64,000 nucleotides of DNA from Candidatus Obscuribacter sp. (GCA_016712465.1 JADJQZ010000001.1:5704001-5768000); one strand, 5' to 3'. Counted from the stretch's first letter, positions 18,502 to 28,669 are shown. Numbers and translations: made by a program. The notes: a model not told the origin generated them from the letters alone.

Positions 18502-21180
18502 CTATTTTAGTTTTAGCGCCAATAACTCTTTTGCAATTTTTCCTGTTTTGCTGCCAGGTTTAAGACTTCCCAGGTAATGCCTTGCAGCCGCATTACCAAT
18601 TGGCTGCCGAGCCTTCAGCGCACAGCTCTGCAATAGCTCAAGCACGGTACCGAGATCTCGCGGTGTACCAATTTGGGAATCCTCTGGATTTCTAGCAAGG
18701 CTATACTCAAGAATTTGCCTGACGGCATCGTTATGCAAACTGCTAACTCTAGCCACTTCGCTCAGTATTGTCGCCACTCGTTTAGGCATACTGATTTCCA
18801 TATGCAAGAGCAGCCCCAGTTTTTCTCCCAGACGATCAGGACTGAGCCTTTTTTCCTCAATACTCCCGATCAAACAGTCAGTCACCAGGGATTTCACCTC
18901 CGGGGCAGAAAGCAAGCAGCCAGTGGCAAGCAAAAGATTAGCCCTGTCCTGCAAGGGTGCAAAACCCAGAGCCATCGGCAGGAAGTAAAATCTCAGAGCC
19001 AAATCGGCCGCTTCAAACCAGCGGACTACGCTCTGGCACTCACTTATGCCCCTCTCATGAAACTCTTCACAAAGAATCGGATAGTTGTAGAACGCAAGCT
19101 GGATAATACTCTCATCGCGACTTTTGAATGCGGGCGAATGAGCCATCTCCATCATACCTTTGTCACTACTCTCTCGTAGATCCTTGACGATCAAGAGACT
19201 GCGCTCACAGGGATCGGCACCGGCATGCTTCTGCCTGACCAATACAAGCTGCTGCAATATTGTCTTGAGCTTCTCAACATACTTACCGCTATAGCCTTTA
19301 CCGCCAAGCTCCTTCAATACCTGATCATGAGCACACCAGGGCAACCGCATTAAAGCCAAATACGGTTCTCTTTCCATAAAGGCGAATTCAACAGACGATG
19401 CTTCCTTTGCCTGCTGTAAAAACTCTTCCGCACTGACATAGCCGCTATCCAGACTGGGCAATCCAGCACTGATGAAAACACCGCTGGCAGTTCTTTCCAA
19501 GATACCAAGCAGTCGCTCCGCAAAGTGTCTTATCGTCCAGCAAAACGAGATTTTCTCTATAGCTCCCTCATCTAGAGTCCTAAAATACTCCAGCGGCTTT
19601 TCTCTGTGATCGTCTGCAATGGTATCGGCACCCAAAAAGTGCAACAAGAAATGCAAGAAGAAATAGAAGGCGCCCTTATTCCAAGACTCTGCCTGTAGTT
19701 TCTCAACCTTCTTCAGCCTGGCAATCAGCGGAGCAGCCATTTTAGCTAGAAGAGAACCATCCTCTGATCTGCCTATGTTGCGCAGAGCCTCAACCTTACC
19801 TAGCGCCACCGCTTTCAGTATCACGTCTACGGAGGCAGGGTTAAAAGGTGCTTCAATTATGGTTAGAGCAGCTTCAATAAACTCCTCAGGGCTTTCAATC
19901 ACGGGCAGCGGTGTACCCATATGAAAAGTCTCACAAGCGCCATCCGCCATAGAATAGACTTCGCAGACTTCCATCTCAGGTTCTGCGGTATTGCCAAGAA
20001 TGCTTCTAAACTCATCCACTAGTGACGGACTTATCGCAACCATTTGCTGCTCTATAAGTCCGGTAATTTCTTCATCCACAACATCCTGGTGAGCCTTCAG
20101 AAGTTTCAAAAGGCGAGCCTGCACTTCGGCATTCTCCTGAGCGAGAGCCTGCAAAGCCATTTTCAAGCAAGGCTTACGAAAGGCTTTATCTCTTTTGCAG
20201 ACCTTCTCAACTAGCGACAAAGCACCAAGCAGGGTACTTTTGGTTTGAGAAGCGAAACAGGGCGGCAGATAGCGCTCTACCATCTTGCTTTCGATAGGCT
20301 TGGCCTTGTCGATGATCAGCCAGGCCGAAAGGGCGAAAGAAACCGTAGGTGGAATATTGTTCGCAAGGAGCCGTCCGTAGTCTTCCACGAGTAGTGAGCG
20401 CTCGCTCTCAGTCGGTTTCAAAACTTCGTGAAAGCGCGAGAACCAGCCCGCTCTGAATTGAATAAACCCTCTATTCAAGGCTTCCAGACTTGCTTTCAAG
20501 AGCCTATCTCGGGAAAGACTGCCGTCCTCCTGTAGACAATATAGAACATCGCTCCACAGATGCCCCGGTCTGGAGAACTTATCCATTGCCGCCAGACTGA
20601 TTTCGCCACTGCCCTCCACTTCAAATAAAAGCCAAATGTCTTCCTTCAATATGCTCGGGTCGCGACGAAGCTCAGCAATGAAAGCATCTCGCTGCTCGTG
20701 ATATCCCTTGTATGCAATCAAACCGATTCCATATTGCTCTATTTTGGGTCTGGCACAAAGACCCAGGCTGACCAGAGTTCTCACACCTCGATAAGCTCTT
20801 GGATTATCAATCAAGAGACTTTCCACGCAGGCATTCAAGCAGTCTGGGGCAAGCAGTCTGGCAGTGGTCTCTGTCAGACAAGAAAATTCACCGGCATGCC
20901 ACTTGATGCCTTTAAACTCACCGGCAGAGGCCGTGAGAACCACAGCCTCGAAAGCATTGCCAGAGACATGAGAGGGATAATCAGCCTTAAATCTGTAAGT
21001 ATCGCCGTCTTGCTCAAAAGCCCCTCCATCTGCCTTCTTGTGCCAGGTCCTGGCTAACGAAGAAAGCTTGGACCGCTGAGCCCGAGCCTCAGTTGTGGTC
21101 AGGAACTCTCTCAGTTCCTCAACCGGGCCATTGAGAATAAGATGTTCAAGGGTTGCTTCCAGCTCTTTAACTTCCGCCAC
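18502..21180 (-). CDS. large helical-repeat protein paired with SWIM protein
   Basis: An 892-residue, cytoplasmic, almost wholly alpha-helical protein (GTG start). Helices of 15-20 residues recur with HEAT-like spacing, for example around SLEALNRGFIQFRAG, LLGALSLVEKVCKRD and LEYSLARNPEDSQ, and there is no catalytic motif or membrane segment that I can identify. It begins 20 bp after the SWIM gene, which strongly suggests co-transcription and joint function. I do not recognise a named family. Together the pair may form a nucleic-acid or protein surveillance complex, but that is a guess from the architecture alone. Confidence 0.75.
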   Translation of the reverse strand: MAEVKELEATLEHLILNGPVEELREFLTTTEARAQRSKLSSLARTWHKKADGGAFEQDGDTYRFKADYPSHVSGNAFEAVVLTASAGEFKGIKWHAGEFSCLTETTARLLAPDCLNACVESLLIDNPRAYRGVRTLVSLGLCARPKIEQYGIGLIAYKGYHEQRDAFIAELRRDPSILKEDIWLLFEVEGSGEISLAAMDKFSRPGHLWSDVLYCLQEDGSLSRDRLLKASLEALNRGFIQFRAGWFSRFHEVLKPTESERSLLVEDYGRLLANNIPPTVSFALSAWLIIDKAKPIESKMVERYLPPCFASQTKSTLLGALSLVEKVCKRDKAFRKPCLKMALQALAQENAEVQARLLKLLKAHQDVVDEEITGLIEQQMVAISPSLVDEFRSILGNTAEPEMEVCEVYSMADGACETFHMGTPLPVIESPEEFIEAALTIIEAPFNPASVDVILKAVALGKVEALRNIGRSEDGSLLAKMAAPLIARLKKVEKLQAESWNKGAFYFFLHFLLHFLGADTIADDHREKPLEYFRTLDEGAIEKISFCWTIRHFAERLLGILERTASGVFISAGLPSLDSGYVSAEEFLQQAKEASSVEFAFMEREPYLALMRLPWCAHDQVLKELGGKGYSGKYVEKLKTILQQLVLVRQKHAGADPCERSLLIVKDLRESSDKGMMEMAHSPAFKSRDESIIQLAFYNYPILCEEFHERGISECQSVVRWFEAADLALRFYFLPMALGFAPLQDRANLLLATGCLLSAPEVKSLVTDCLIGSIEEKRLSPDRLGEKLGLLLHMEISMPKRVATILSEVARVSSLHNDAVRQILEYSLARNPEDSQIGTPRDLGTVLELLQSCALKARQPIGNAAARHYLGSLKPGSKTGKIAKELLALKLK

Positions 21181-21199
21181 TTTTGTCTCTCTTTCCTAA

Positions 21200-22711
21200 T
21201 CAGCTCGCCGCGCCTTCTAAATTTTCCGCACCATCTTCGTCGCTCTCTTCCTCGCCGCCATCGCCTTCATCAACAGCCAGCTTCAGCCTGGCTGCCAGTA
21301 TATGCTTGCAAACACCACGAGCCCCCTGATACTTACTGAACCACTGACAGGTGCAGCGTGAAGAACTATCCAGTGGAGATAATGTCACCACATGCATGAC
21401 ATCACTGCCTTTCACTTCCAGTCGCAGTCGGTCCTCTGCGGCATCACCCTTCGTATCGCCATCGGCATCCGCTTCGGCATCAAGCAACCTGACGCCGCCC
21501 TCAGCCAGAAGCTTCTGTGCCGCCTTCAAGCGAGGATGCATGTTTTCCACAAGACTCAGGTCAAAGGGCAGCTCGCGGTGGAAGTAAGTACCGAAATCAA
21601 GATCGTAGCCGACCAGACCGCGACTACCAAGAACTGCCAGGGCGGTCTTAAGCTCATCGGCACTGGTATCAGTGGCGCCGGAGAGATCATGCAAACTCAG
21701 ATTCTGCTGCCACTTAAGAGCCGCCCGCAGCCCAGCCAACTTTTCTTCCTGCACTTCCGTCAGGTCAGCCAGTACCTGCCCCTCCCCGGAAAAGCCACGG
21801 AAAGGTTGAGCAGTCATAGAGAGCGAGAACACCAGCCCCTGGTCTAAGTAAAGCTTCCACTCGCTGGCCTGCCCATCCGGACTGGCATAAACGGTCATGG
21901 CGGCTTTTTGAGAGTTGGCAATCAGAGGCACAAGCTCTCTCAGTAGCTGCAAACGCTTGAGACCGCCCACCTGCACCGGAGCTGAACTGCCGCCACCGGC
22001 AGCCACCTGGCTCAAGCGCAGGCCCCGACCGGAGGGCACCACGTAGAAAAGCGACTGGTTATGAGCATTTTGCGGTAGCCCCCTGAGAAAACTGAGGGCT
22101 TCGCTCTTTCCAACCGTAAGTTTCTTCTCCATGCGAGCCTGATAGGCCTGCACCTCAACAAACCCTTTCAGCCAGCGCAGCGGCAGCCGCACCTTCTTCT
22201 CGATGACAGGCGCGCCACCTTTGGCAAGAGCAAACTCCTCCTTCCCAACAGAGACGTCCAGCGCATCGGTGCTCATAGTGGAAGCAAGAGCAGCTTTCAA
22301 AGCGGCGTTGAAGTCAACATTGGTTGTGCCTCTTTCTACAACATCGCCGTCAAAAGCACCCGGTAAAAGGTCCACGCGGGCATAGGCACTGGCACATGCA
22401 CTGAAGCCCTCAAAGCGCAGGGCGCCGGCACCGCTGGTGATAACAGGGTCACGCTCAGCCATGATGCGTTTCAGCATATTGGGCGGCGTGTAAAAACGCG
22501 CACCGACAACTTGAGATAGCGTCAAAAGCGCCCGCGCCACACTGCGCGCCTCTTTCACCCGCCCCTCAAAGAAATAGGGATAGCGGGCTTCCCGGATGGA
22601 AGTCGCGAGAGTCAGATGCGATCGACCGGAGGGACCGGTGCTCACCAGGTTGGAATCAAACCCATAGGAAATAGTTTGATTGATAGCAAGTGCGCTCTTG
22701 CTTTCGCTCAT
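21200..22711 (-). CDS. SWIM zinc-finger protein
   Basis: A 503-residue protein with a SWIM zinc finger near residues 448-470: C-T-C-Q-W followed by 11 residues and C-K-H (pattern CxCx(n)CxH). SWIM fingers bind DNA or protein partners. The N-terminal 440 residues are beta/alpha mixed (SYGFDSNLVSTGPSGRSHLTL at the start) and resemble the large bacterial SWIM family in which a preceding domain precedes the finger. The C-terminal tail is acidic (GDGGEEESDEDGAENLEG). Translation starts at an ATG at 22711. The gene precedes the helical-repeat gene by 20 bp, probably as one operon. Confidence 0.86.
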   Translation of the reverse strand: MSESKSALAINQTISYGFDSNLVSTGPSGRSHLTLATSIREARYPYFFEGRVKEARSVARALLTLSQVVGARFYTPPNMLKRIMAERDPVITSGAGALRFEGFSACASAYARVDLLPGAFDGDVVERGTTNVDFNAALKAALASTMSTDALDVSVGKEEFALAKGGAPVIEKKVRLPLRWLKGFVEVQAYQARMEKKLTVGKSEALSFLRGLPQNAHNQSLFYVVPSGRGLRLSQVAAGGGSSAPVQVGGLKRLQLLRELVPLIANSQKAAMTVYASPDGQASEWKLYLDQGLVFSLSMTAQPFRGFSGEGQVLADLTEVQEEKLAGLRAALKWQQNLSLHDLSGATDTSADELKTALAVLGSRGLVGYDLDFGTYFHRELPFDLSLVENMHPRLKAAQKLLAEGGVRLLDAEADADGDTKGDAAEDRLRLEVKGSDVMHVVTLSPLDSSSRCTCQWFSKYQGARGVCKHILAARLKLAVDEGDGGEEESDEDGAENLEGAAS

Positions 22712-22787
22712 AGTAAATGTCGCCCCGGAGCAATGGTAACTCCCTCAATTTACCCCGCTGGAGGAGAACCAACATTAAGGAACCCCT

Positions 22788-23024
22788 TCACTTCCGGACC
22801 GGCTTCCAGGTGACGGCACAGACACCGTTGGAACAAGTTGCTGAAGTTTCTTCAGGTTTCTCGATATCCCTGCTTGGAACTCTTCCGGCAGAGATAATCA
22901 GCCTTACTTCCTGAAGAAATTCCTGCTTCCCGTCCAGACCACAGGTCCGGACACTGCCGTCAAAATTGTCCACAGCCGGGGCTGAGGCCGTGCCAGCGGC
23001 ACAGCCGAATTCTAAGTTATACAT
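22788..23024 (-). CDS. small Cys-containing hypothetical protein
   Basis: A 78-codon ORF from the ATG at 23024, preceded by GAGGG about 9 bases upstream; a longer TTG start lies at 23039. The product contains four Cys (C8, C27, and a CSNGVC pair near the end) and no membrane segment. It lies 76 bp upstream of the SWIM gene on the same strand and could be the first gene of that operon. No family is recognised. Confidence 0.45.
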   Translation of the reverse strand: MYNLEFGCAAGTASAPAVDNFDGSVRTCGLDGKQEFLQEVRLIISAGRVPSRDIEKPEETSATCSNGVCAVTWKPVRK

Positions 23025-23370
23025 TCTAAAGACCCTCAAAGAGCGAGTAAGCGGAGCGTTTTGAAGAATGAGCCGGGCTTCCTGATTGCGGACTTAGATC
23101 CGCCGGCGTTTTCTTCCTTCAGGCTCTCTCAACACTCTAATTGTCCTATTTTGGCATCTTCCAAACCATCAGCGCTTCACCCGATTCTTGGCGCCGACAG
23201 ACCGATCTGAAAATACCCGTTTATCGGTCAACGGGCCGATAAACGATGGCAAAACCTACTGAGCAAATAGCCAAACTGCTAAAATGCGGGCATATTGCAC
23301 TGGCATCCTGACAGACCGGCACCCGGCATCCCCGACAACCTGGATCTTTAGAAAGAGAATTCACCTGGCT
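23025..23370. promoter_or_regulatory. divergent intergenic region with perfect palindrome
   Basis: This 346-base stretch separates the small Cys gene (minus) from the RDD gene (plus) and shows no coding signal. At 23218-23245 it holds a perfect 10-bp inverted repeat, CGTTTATCGG and CCGATAAACG, around an 8-base spacer. No T-run follows on either strand, so a terminator is unlikely; a repressor operator or a cis-acting RNA hairpin in the leader of the RDD gene fits better. Confidence 0.45.
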
Positions 23371-24954
23371 ATGGACCATGAAAAGCTCGCCGACCTGCAA
23401 GCCAATAAGGTCAAATTGACTGTTACTTGCTCAAATTGCAGCACAGTGTTTGAAACCAAAGAAATTACTTGCCCTAAATGCAAGAACACAATCAACACCG
23501 AAACACTTTCCACGTTTCAGGGGCCCGCTAAAGATAAGGGCTCCGCTTTGCATTCTCAGCAAAGTACCATGGCAATGCCGCCTTCGAATGAGAATGAAGA
23601 TAAAGAAGCAAATGCGAATGTGAACGCGAAACCCTATTCATCCTCGAATGAAAGCCCGCCTGCAATGCACACAGCAAGCCAAAGGGATTCGCACGCCACA
23701 GCCCTTGCCATAAATCAACCAGCCGGCTTCAAACAGCGTTTTTTTGCTGCCGTCATCGACGAATTCATCCTCGGCGTCGTGGTCTTCGTCGTCTCCCTGT
23801 GCGGATTGATACCGGTGGGACAGTACTTCTTGACCGGCGGCGGGGGCTTGACAAACCCAGGTCAGATACCATTCCCATACATGCTGCACCTGGGCGGTGC
23901 ATTTGCAGTCGTCATTCTGGCAAACACTATTCCTTATCTTTACATAGCACTCTTTGAAGCGAGCAAGCTGGCAGCCACACCAGGCAAATGGGCCATGGGA
24001 TTGAAAGTGGTATCAGACAGCAACAGCAATGTAAGCCTGCGCGATGGTATATCCAAAACGCTGACCCAGACACTTCTGTATCTTCCTATTTTCACTCTCA
24101 TCGGACTTACCATCCTGACGACACTTTCCTTTTGTTTCAGCAAGAACGCCGCCAGCCCCGACAAAGATAAACTTGATTATCTATCTTGCATACTCTCGCT
24201 CATCGCCGCACTAGTAACCACAGCCGTACTCAGTTTTCCCTGCTTTCGAAAGGGCACCCAGAGCTTAACCGACTTGATATGTAAGCGCTTTGTGGTGGAG
24301 CGCGAGACCTCCAGCAGGGTATCCGTACCGCCACTTCAGAATGCGGATGCGGCCATCTACAAATTGCATCACGTGACCGCCTGGGTCTTCTGGGTGCCGC
24401 TCACGATTCTGGTAACTGCCATTGAGCTAGCCATATTCTTATGGGGACCGTTAAAGCTATTTGGAGACTTCATCAGCGCTATAGTCGTTATGGTGCTCTG
24501 CTGGATAGGCAGCCTCTGGCTACTCTGGAAATTTCGCCGACAGGCGGGCGACCTATTGGCTAAAGCAATCACGGGTCTGCTCTGTGTGACACTCGGCACA
24601 GGCATGATCATCATGGCACCGGAATATATAACGAGAGTTTCTAATACCCCCAAAGTTCTGCAACTGATGGACCAGGCCATCCAAGCCAATGACAGGGGCG
24701 ACCAAAAGAACTATGAAAAGTTTCGCCTGCAAGCCCGAAGCATTCCGTCGTATGCCATTGCTTTCTTCATCATGCGCCACGACTTTTACGAGAAACCACT
24801 GGGGATGGCGCAGGAAGCTTACATGGCGCCGAGAATGTGGGGTATCACCAGTAATCCAGGCATCCCAGCCAAAGAAAACCCTGGGGCAAAAGAAAAGCCT
24901 GGGCCAAAAGAAAAGAATGAATTCAGGGAAAAGAGCCCGCCAAAAGAAGAGTGA
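23371..24954 (+). CDS. zinc-ribbon RDD family membrane protein
   Basis: A 527-residue membrane protein. I chose the ATG at 23371 because the reading frame before it (from 23284) has no protein character. A zinc ribbon lies at the N-terminus (C20-x2-C23 and C34-x2-C37), followed by a Ser/Asn/Ala-rich linker and an RDD transmembrane domain: GFKQRFFAAVIDEFILG at the first helix and the signature LAATPGKWAMGLKV later. Two more hydrophobic helices follow in a second part (around HVTAWVFWVPLTILV and IVVMVLCWIGSLWLLW). The tail is a low-complexity Lys/Glu/Pro repeat (KENPG, KEKPG). RDD proteins are often ion or substrate exchangers; the specific role is unknown. Confidence 0.84.
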   Translation: MDHEKLADLQANKVKLTVTCSNCSTVFETKEITCPKCKNTINTETLSTFQGPAKDKGSALHSQQSTMAMPPSNENEDKEANANVNAKPYSSSNESPPAMHTASQRDSHATALAINQPAGFKQRFFAAVIDEFILGVVVFVVSLCGLIPVGQYFLTGGGGLTNPGQIPFPYMLHLGGAFAVVILANTIPYLYIALFEASKLAATPGKWAMGLKVVSDSNSNVSLRDGISKTLTQTLLYLPIFTLIGLTILTTLSFCFSKNAASPDKDKLDYLSCILSLIAALVTTAVLSFPCFRKGTQSLTDLICKRFVVERETSSRVSVPPLQNADAAIYKLHHVTAWVFWVPLTILVTAIELAIFLWGPLKLFGDFISAIVVMVLCWIGSLWLLWKFRRQAGDLLAKAITGLLCVTLGTGMIIMAPEYITRVSNTPKVLQLMDQAIQANDRGDQKNYEKFRLQARSIPSYAIAFFIMRHDFYEKPLGMAQEAYMAPRMWGITSNPGIPAKENPGAKEKPGPKEKNEFREKSPPKEE

Positions 24955-24998
24955 ATTTCGAGTACACTGGTTGAGTTTTTGCAGCAGAGATAAACTTC

Positions 24999-25766
24999 AT
25001 GACCTCCAAAACTCAAAGCACCGGCTGGTTCGCTCACTTCTTTCAGGGCGCCGCACTTGAACTGTGGCGACGCGCCAATTCAATCGAAGACACCCAGCGG
25101 GAAGTGAATTTCCTGGAAGAAGCACTGGCAGCCCCGGTTGGCGGCAAGCTTCTCGACCTGCCCTGCGGAAACGGCAGGTTGAGCATACCCATGGCCTTAC
25201 TTGGTTATGATGTCACCGGCGTAGACTTTTCCAAAACTTTTGTGGAAGAAGCCCGCTCGGCAGCTAAAGCTTACAAGTGCAAAACTACCTTCGTTAAAGC
25301 CGATATGCGCGAACTCACATATGAAAACGAGTTTGATGGAGCCTTCTGCATGGGCAATAGCTTCGGGTATTTCGACCGAGCCGGTACCAACACTTTTCTC
25401 AAAACCGTGAGCAACTGCCTGAAACCGGGAGCACGTTTTGTCATTGAATCATCCATGATCGCCGAATGCTTCCTGGTCAATGGCGGAGAGAGAGAATGGC
25501 TGCAGCGCGGCGACATGTATATGCTAATCGAAAACAAATATGACTGCCGCAACAGTACCGTCGAGACCAAATATGTCTTTGTCCAGAACGGCAAAGAAGA
25601 AACTCGCACAGCCACGCACTGGGTTTATACGACCGGCGAACTCTGCCAGATGTTGGAAGTAGCCGGCTTCACCGTTGAAGAACTCTTTTCCTCACCCGAC
25701 CCAGACGAGCCGGAACCCTTCACCCTTGGTGCAGAACGCCTGCTACTGGTGGCGGAGAAGAAGTGA
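24999..25766 (+). CDS. class I SAM-dependent methyltransferase
   Basis: A 255-residue cytoplasmic methyltransferase. Motif I is KLLDLPCGNGRLS (residues about 47-59), followed by motif II in YDVTGVDFS with the acidic residue that binds the SAM ribose, and a motif-IV-like FDGAFCMGNSFGYF. The first 40 residues are helical. The substrate cannot be read from the sequence. It begins 44 bp after the RDD gene on the same strand. Confidence 0.93.
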   Translation: MTSKTQSTGWFAHFFQGAALELWRRANSIEDTQREVNFLEEALAAPVGGKLLDLPCGNGRLSIPMALLGYDVTGVDFSKTFVEEARSAAKAYKCKTTFVKADMRELTYENEFDGAFCMGNSFGYFDRAGTNTFLKTVSNCLKPGARFVIESSMIAECFLVNGGEREWLQRGDMYMLIENKYDCRNSTVETKYVFVQNGKEETRTATHWVYTTGELCQMLEVAGFTVEELFSSPDPDEPEPFTLGAERLLLVAEKK

Positions 25767-25884
25767 ACTAGTTATCTTCTCATCACCTCAGGCTTTCCCT
25801 TTGAAATATTAAGACTGAGCGATTTTCGACAAAACTTTCGCCTTCGCCTCAACTCTTAAAACAAGCATCCCCGGGCTACAGACT

Positions 25885-27738
25885 CTAGCCCGTGCAAGTG
25901 GCTGGGCCATCTCCGTCATCGATATGGACGCCTCTGTTGCTACTTTTGCTTCGTTTCAAGCGCTTGAGCATATGTTCTACAGCCACACCACTGGCAATAT
26001 CATCGGGAAGATAGCCCAGCTCTCGTAAGGTCTTTGGCACTAGTTCGGCTACTATATTCATTTTGCGAGCCAGGCGCGCCACCCGCGCCGCACTGCCTGG
26101 TGAGCGCTGGCAGCGATAGTCCATCAACTCATCAAGAACGTTACGATAGGGAGCCCGTTCCCCTTCACGCACGCTCAAGGGCAGGGGGCTCATAAGCTCC
26201 ATATGGCGAGCCGTATAATCGACCCGGCCGTCGGCACTGACAATAATACCCAGCTCTACCACTGTCTTGCCTTCTTTCGGGGGTGGACAGTTGTTCACCA
26301 CTACCTCGGCCAGAGTTACATCTGACTGACCGGCTACCGGGGCCTGGTATTCTGACAGCGATGAACTGGTCTGAAAGACCCTGGCACAGGCGGTCAGATT
26401 TTGTACCGGCAACTGCCCGTAAGCTTTGACAGGCAGGGGTGTACCGGCGGACACAACAGACTGAACAACTGCACCCGCCGTGCCCTCCGTTTGCACACAA
26501 ATGTCGGTATTAAGCACATCCCAGAGCACATAGTCGCGCACACCATAAGAAAGCAAATTCGCTTGCACCGCCGCACCGTATACGGCAGAGCGATCGCGAT
26601 CGAGGAAACGAATGGCCACATTGCCGGTATGGGCCGTCACCAGGTTGCGAACATAACTGGTCTCTGCCACGCCGCCCTGATAGAGAACCGCCTTCAAATC
26701 ACCAACTTCAAACCCGGCTTCGGCAAGTACCTTACCCACAGCGGTGTCGATGTCCAGGCTTATAGGTTTTACAAGCTCCAGAAATTCTGCTCTAGTGATG
26801 GAAGCGACCAGGTTGTAGCGCCTGGCGGAGGCCAGATTGAGATAACCGGAACCGGCCGCTGCAAAACTAGGCATGTGCACATGGGCTACTTCAGCAATTT
26901 CCAGATCTCTTCGCACCTGCTCGGCAGCTCTTCGTAAGCGCTCCCGGGTGGCGCCGTCCAGCAAGACCTGGATCTTATTGTCAGCCTCAATTTTATCTAT
27001 CATCCACTGTACAAGTCGATCATCCAGATTATCCCCACCTATTGCGCTATTGCCGCACGAATACTTAATCTCCAGTATGCCATGATAAAACTCCAGAGCC
27101 GTGACGCCGAAGGCCCCGGCCCCCATGCTCACCACCAGATAACGCCCTTCCATTTGTGGGTTGAGCGTGCAATATTGGAGGGCGGCAGCAGACGGCTCAT
27201 TAATCAACTGGATAACATTGAGCCCGGCATCAGCGGCAGCCTGCAGAATGAGGTTGCGCTGGGCGGCTGAAAATGTGCAGGGGACAGTCAGCACCGCTCC
27301 CGAAACCAGTTTCTCCAGACGCTCTTCCACACCGGTTTTGATGAAACGCAGAACGGAAGAATAAAGCTGGGCGGCGTCGTAGTTGACACCCCCCACCTCG
27401 CACACCCAGTCACTACCAAGCTTTGAGCGAATCGAACGAGCGAATTCCACTTCTCCGCTGGTGGCGGAAAAACTCGAGAATGATCGCTCGTCCCGCGGCG
27501 CTTCCATAATGGAGAGGAAACTGTCAAAGAGCAGACAAACCTCGCCGTCGACCATGGCGGCGACGCGGCTGAAATTATTACCCACATCGAGTCCGAGCAG
27601 AAGATGAGATTGAAGCCCGGCGCCGATCAAGTAAGGCGGCGCCATACCCGAGCCTTCACCGCCGAGACGGGGCTCGGTGCGAGTGCGCTCGATGTACACC
27701 ACCTTCTTCTTTTGAACAGGCTGACGAACCGGACTCAC
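25885..27738 (-). CDS. Hsp70-family (DnaK-like) ATPase
   Basis: A 617-residue protein of the actin/Hsp70 superfamily starting at GTG 27738 (GGGTGAG just upstream). After about 47 N-terminal basic and Gly-rich residues comes LLLGLDVGNNFSRVAAMVDG (phosphate-1 motif). Then AVLTVPCTFSAAQRNLILQAAADAGL and LINEPSAAALQY match the Hsp70 ATPase, and VLYQGGVAETSYVRNL is the adenosine motif. The C-terminal 200 residues differ from canonical DnaK and lack an obvious EEVD-like tail or GrpE-type partner nearby, so this is a specialised Hsp70-like protein, not the housekeeping DnaK. It stands alone on the minus strand. Confidence 0.9.
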   Translation of the reverse strand: MSPVRQPVQKKKVVYIERTRTEPRLGGEGSGMAPPYLIGAGLQSHLLLGLDVGNNFSRVAAMVDGEVCLLFDSFLSIMEAPRDERSFSSFSATSGEVEFARSIRSKLGSDWVCEVGGVNYDAAQLYSSVLRFIKTGVEERLEKLVSGAVLTVPCTFSAAQRNLILQAAADAGLNVIQLINEPSAAALQYCTLNPQMEGRYLVVSMGAGAFGVTALEFYHGILEIKYSCGNSAIGGDNLDDRLVQWMIDKIEADNKIQVLLDGATRERLRRAAEQVRRDLEIAEVAHVHMPSFAAAGSGYLNLASARRYNLVASITRAEFLELVKPISLDIDTAVGKVLAEAGFEVGDLKAVLYQGGVAETSYVRNLVTAHTGNVAIRFLDRDRSAVYGAAVQANLLSYGVRDYVLWDVLNTDICVQTEGTAGAVVQSVVSAGTPLPVKAYGQLPVQNLTACARVFQTSSSLSEYQAPVAGQSDVTLAEVVVNNCPPPKEGKTVVELGIIVSADGRVDYTARHMELMSPLPLSVREGERAPYRNVLDELMDYRCQRSPGSAARVARLARKMNIVAELVPKTLRELGYLPDDIASGVAVEHMLKRLKRSKSSNRGVHIDDGDGPATCTG

Positions 27739-27982
27739 TTACTCACCCGCTTATGGCAAAGAAAACATTGACTGCCCATCCGGCGACTAAATGCAAAAGC
27801 CGACTTTTGCCCACAGAAATAAGCGCCCTTCTCTTTCTATGCCCAGAAGCAGCATGAGCAAGCGGCGAAATTTAGAAGGATTAACCTGCCGGTCCGATTC
27901 TCCCGCACCCCATCGGATACGTTAAAATCAATCTTCGAATAAAATCTTCGAATAAATTCCTCCAATCAGGTCTTTAGAATCA

Positions 27983-28669
27983 ATGTCAGAAACAGCCGGT
28001 CCCAAGCTCAAAGACCAGGAGCAAGTTCTCTCCTACATAGACAGCCTGGCTGAGGAGTTGCTGGCAAAAGTCCCCGACGGCAAGCGCTATATCCTCGGCA
28101 TCACCGGCGCCCCGGCAGCAGGAAAGAGCACTGTGTCAAGCCTGCTGAAGGAACGAATCAATCATTTGTTCGGCGGAGTCGTAGCCGAGGTTGCACCCAT
28201 GGACGGCTTTCACAAGACCAATGCCGAACTGATGCAACTAGGGCTCTGGGAGCTGAAAGGAATTCCCACCACTTTTGATGCCGCAGGCTTTTTGGAAAAA
28301 CTGCAGGCTATTCAGGACGATACCGCCTCCGTGGGTTGGCCGACATTCGACCGCTCCATAGAAGAACCCACGCCGGATGGTGTCAGCATCAACGCCAGTC
28401 ATAAATTGGTGCTTGTGGAAGGCAATTACCTGCTGCTTGATACAGAACCATGGAGCCAGGTGAGCCAGTACTTAGATGAGATCTGGTATGTAGACGGTGA
28501 TGAAGAGACCATTTTGCCCAGGCTTCTGGAAAGACACATGGCCGGCGGCAAATCGCCGGAAGCAGCCAGAGCGAAAGTGGAATGCACCGATCTTCCCAAC
28601 GCCCTGCTAATTCTGCAGACAAAATCAAACTGCGACCGCATCATTTGCCTGCCGCTCGGTCCAGCCTGA
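27983..28669 (+). CDS. P-loop nucleoside/nucleotide kinase-like protein
   Basis: A 228-residue P-loop kinase of the uridine-kinase/pantothenate-kinase-like superfamily. Walker A is GAPAAGKST (around residue 42). VAPMDGFHKTNAEL carries the conserved Asp and the HK motif, followed by FDAAGFLEKL and WPTFDRSIEEP, then VLVEGNYLLLD, a Walker-B-like strand that ends in the conserved E-G-N-Y, and DEETILPRLLERH. This pattern matches the YggC/FrcK branch, whose members phosphorylate sugars or nucleosides. The substrate is unknown. Its position gives no pathway hint. Confidence 0.88.
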   Translation: MSETAGPKLKDQEQVLSYIDSLAEELLAKVPDGKRYILGITGAPAAGKSTVSSLLKERINHLFGGVVAEVAPMDGFHKTNAELMQLGLWELKGIPTTFDAAGFLEKLQAIQDDTASVGWPTFDRSIEEPTPDGVSINASHKLVLVEGNYLLLDTEPWSQVSQYLDEIWYVDGDEETILPRLLERHMAGGKSPEAARAKVECTDLPNALLILQTKSNCDRIICLPLGPA

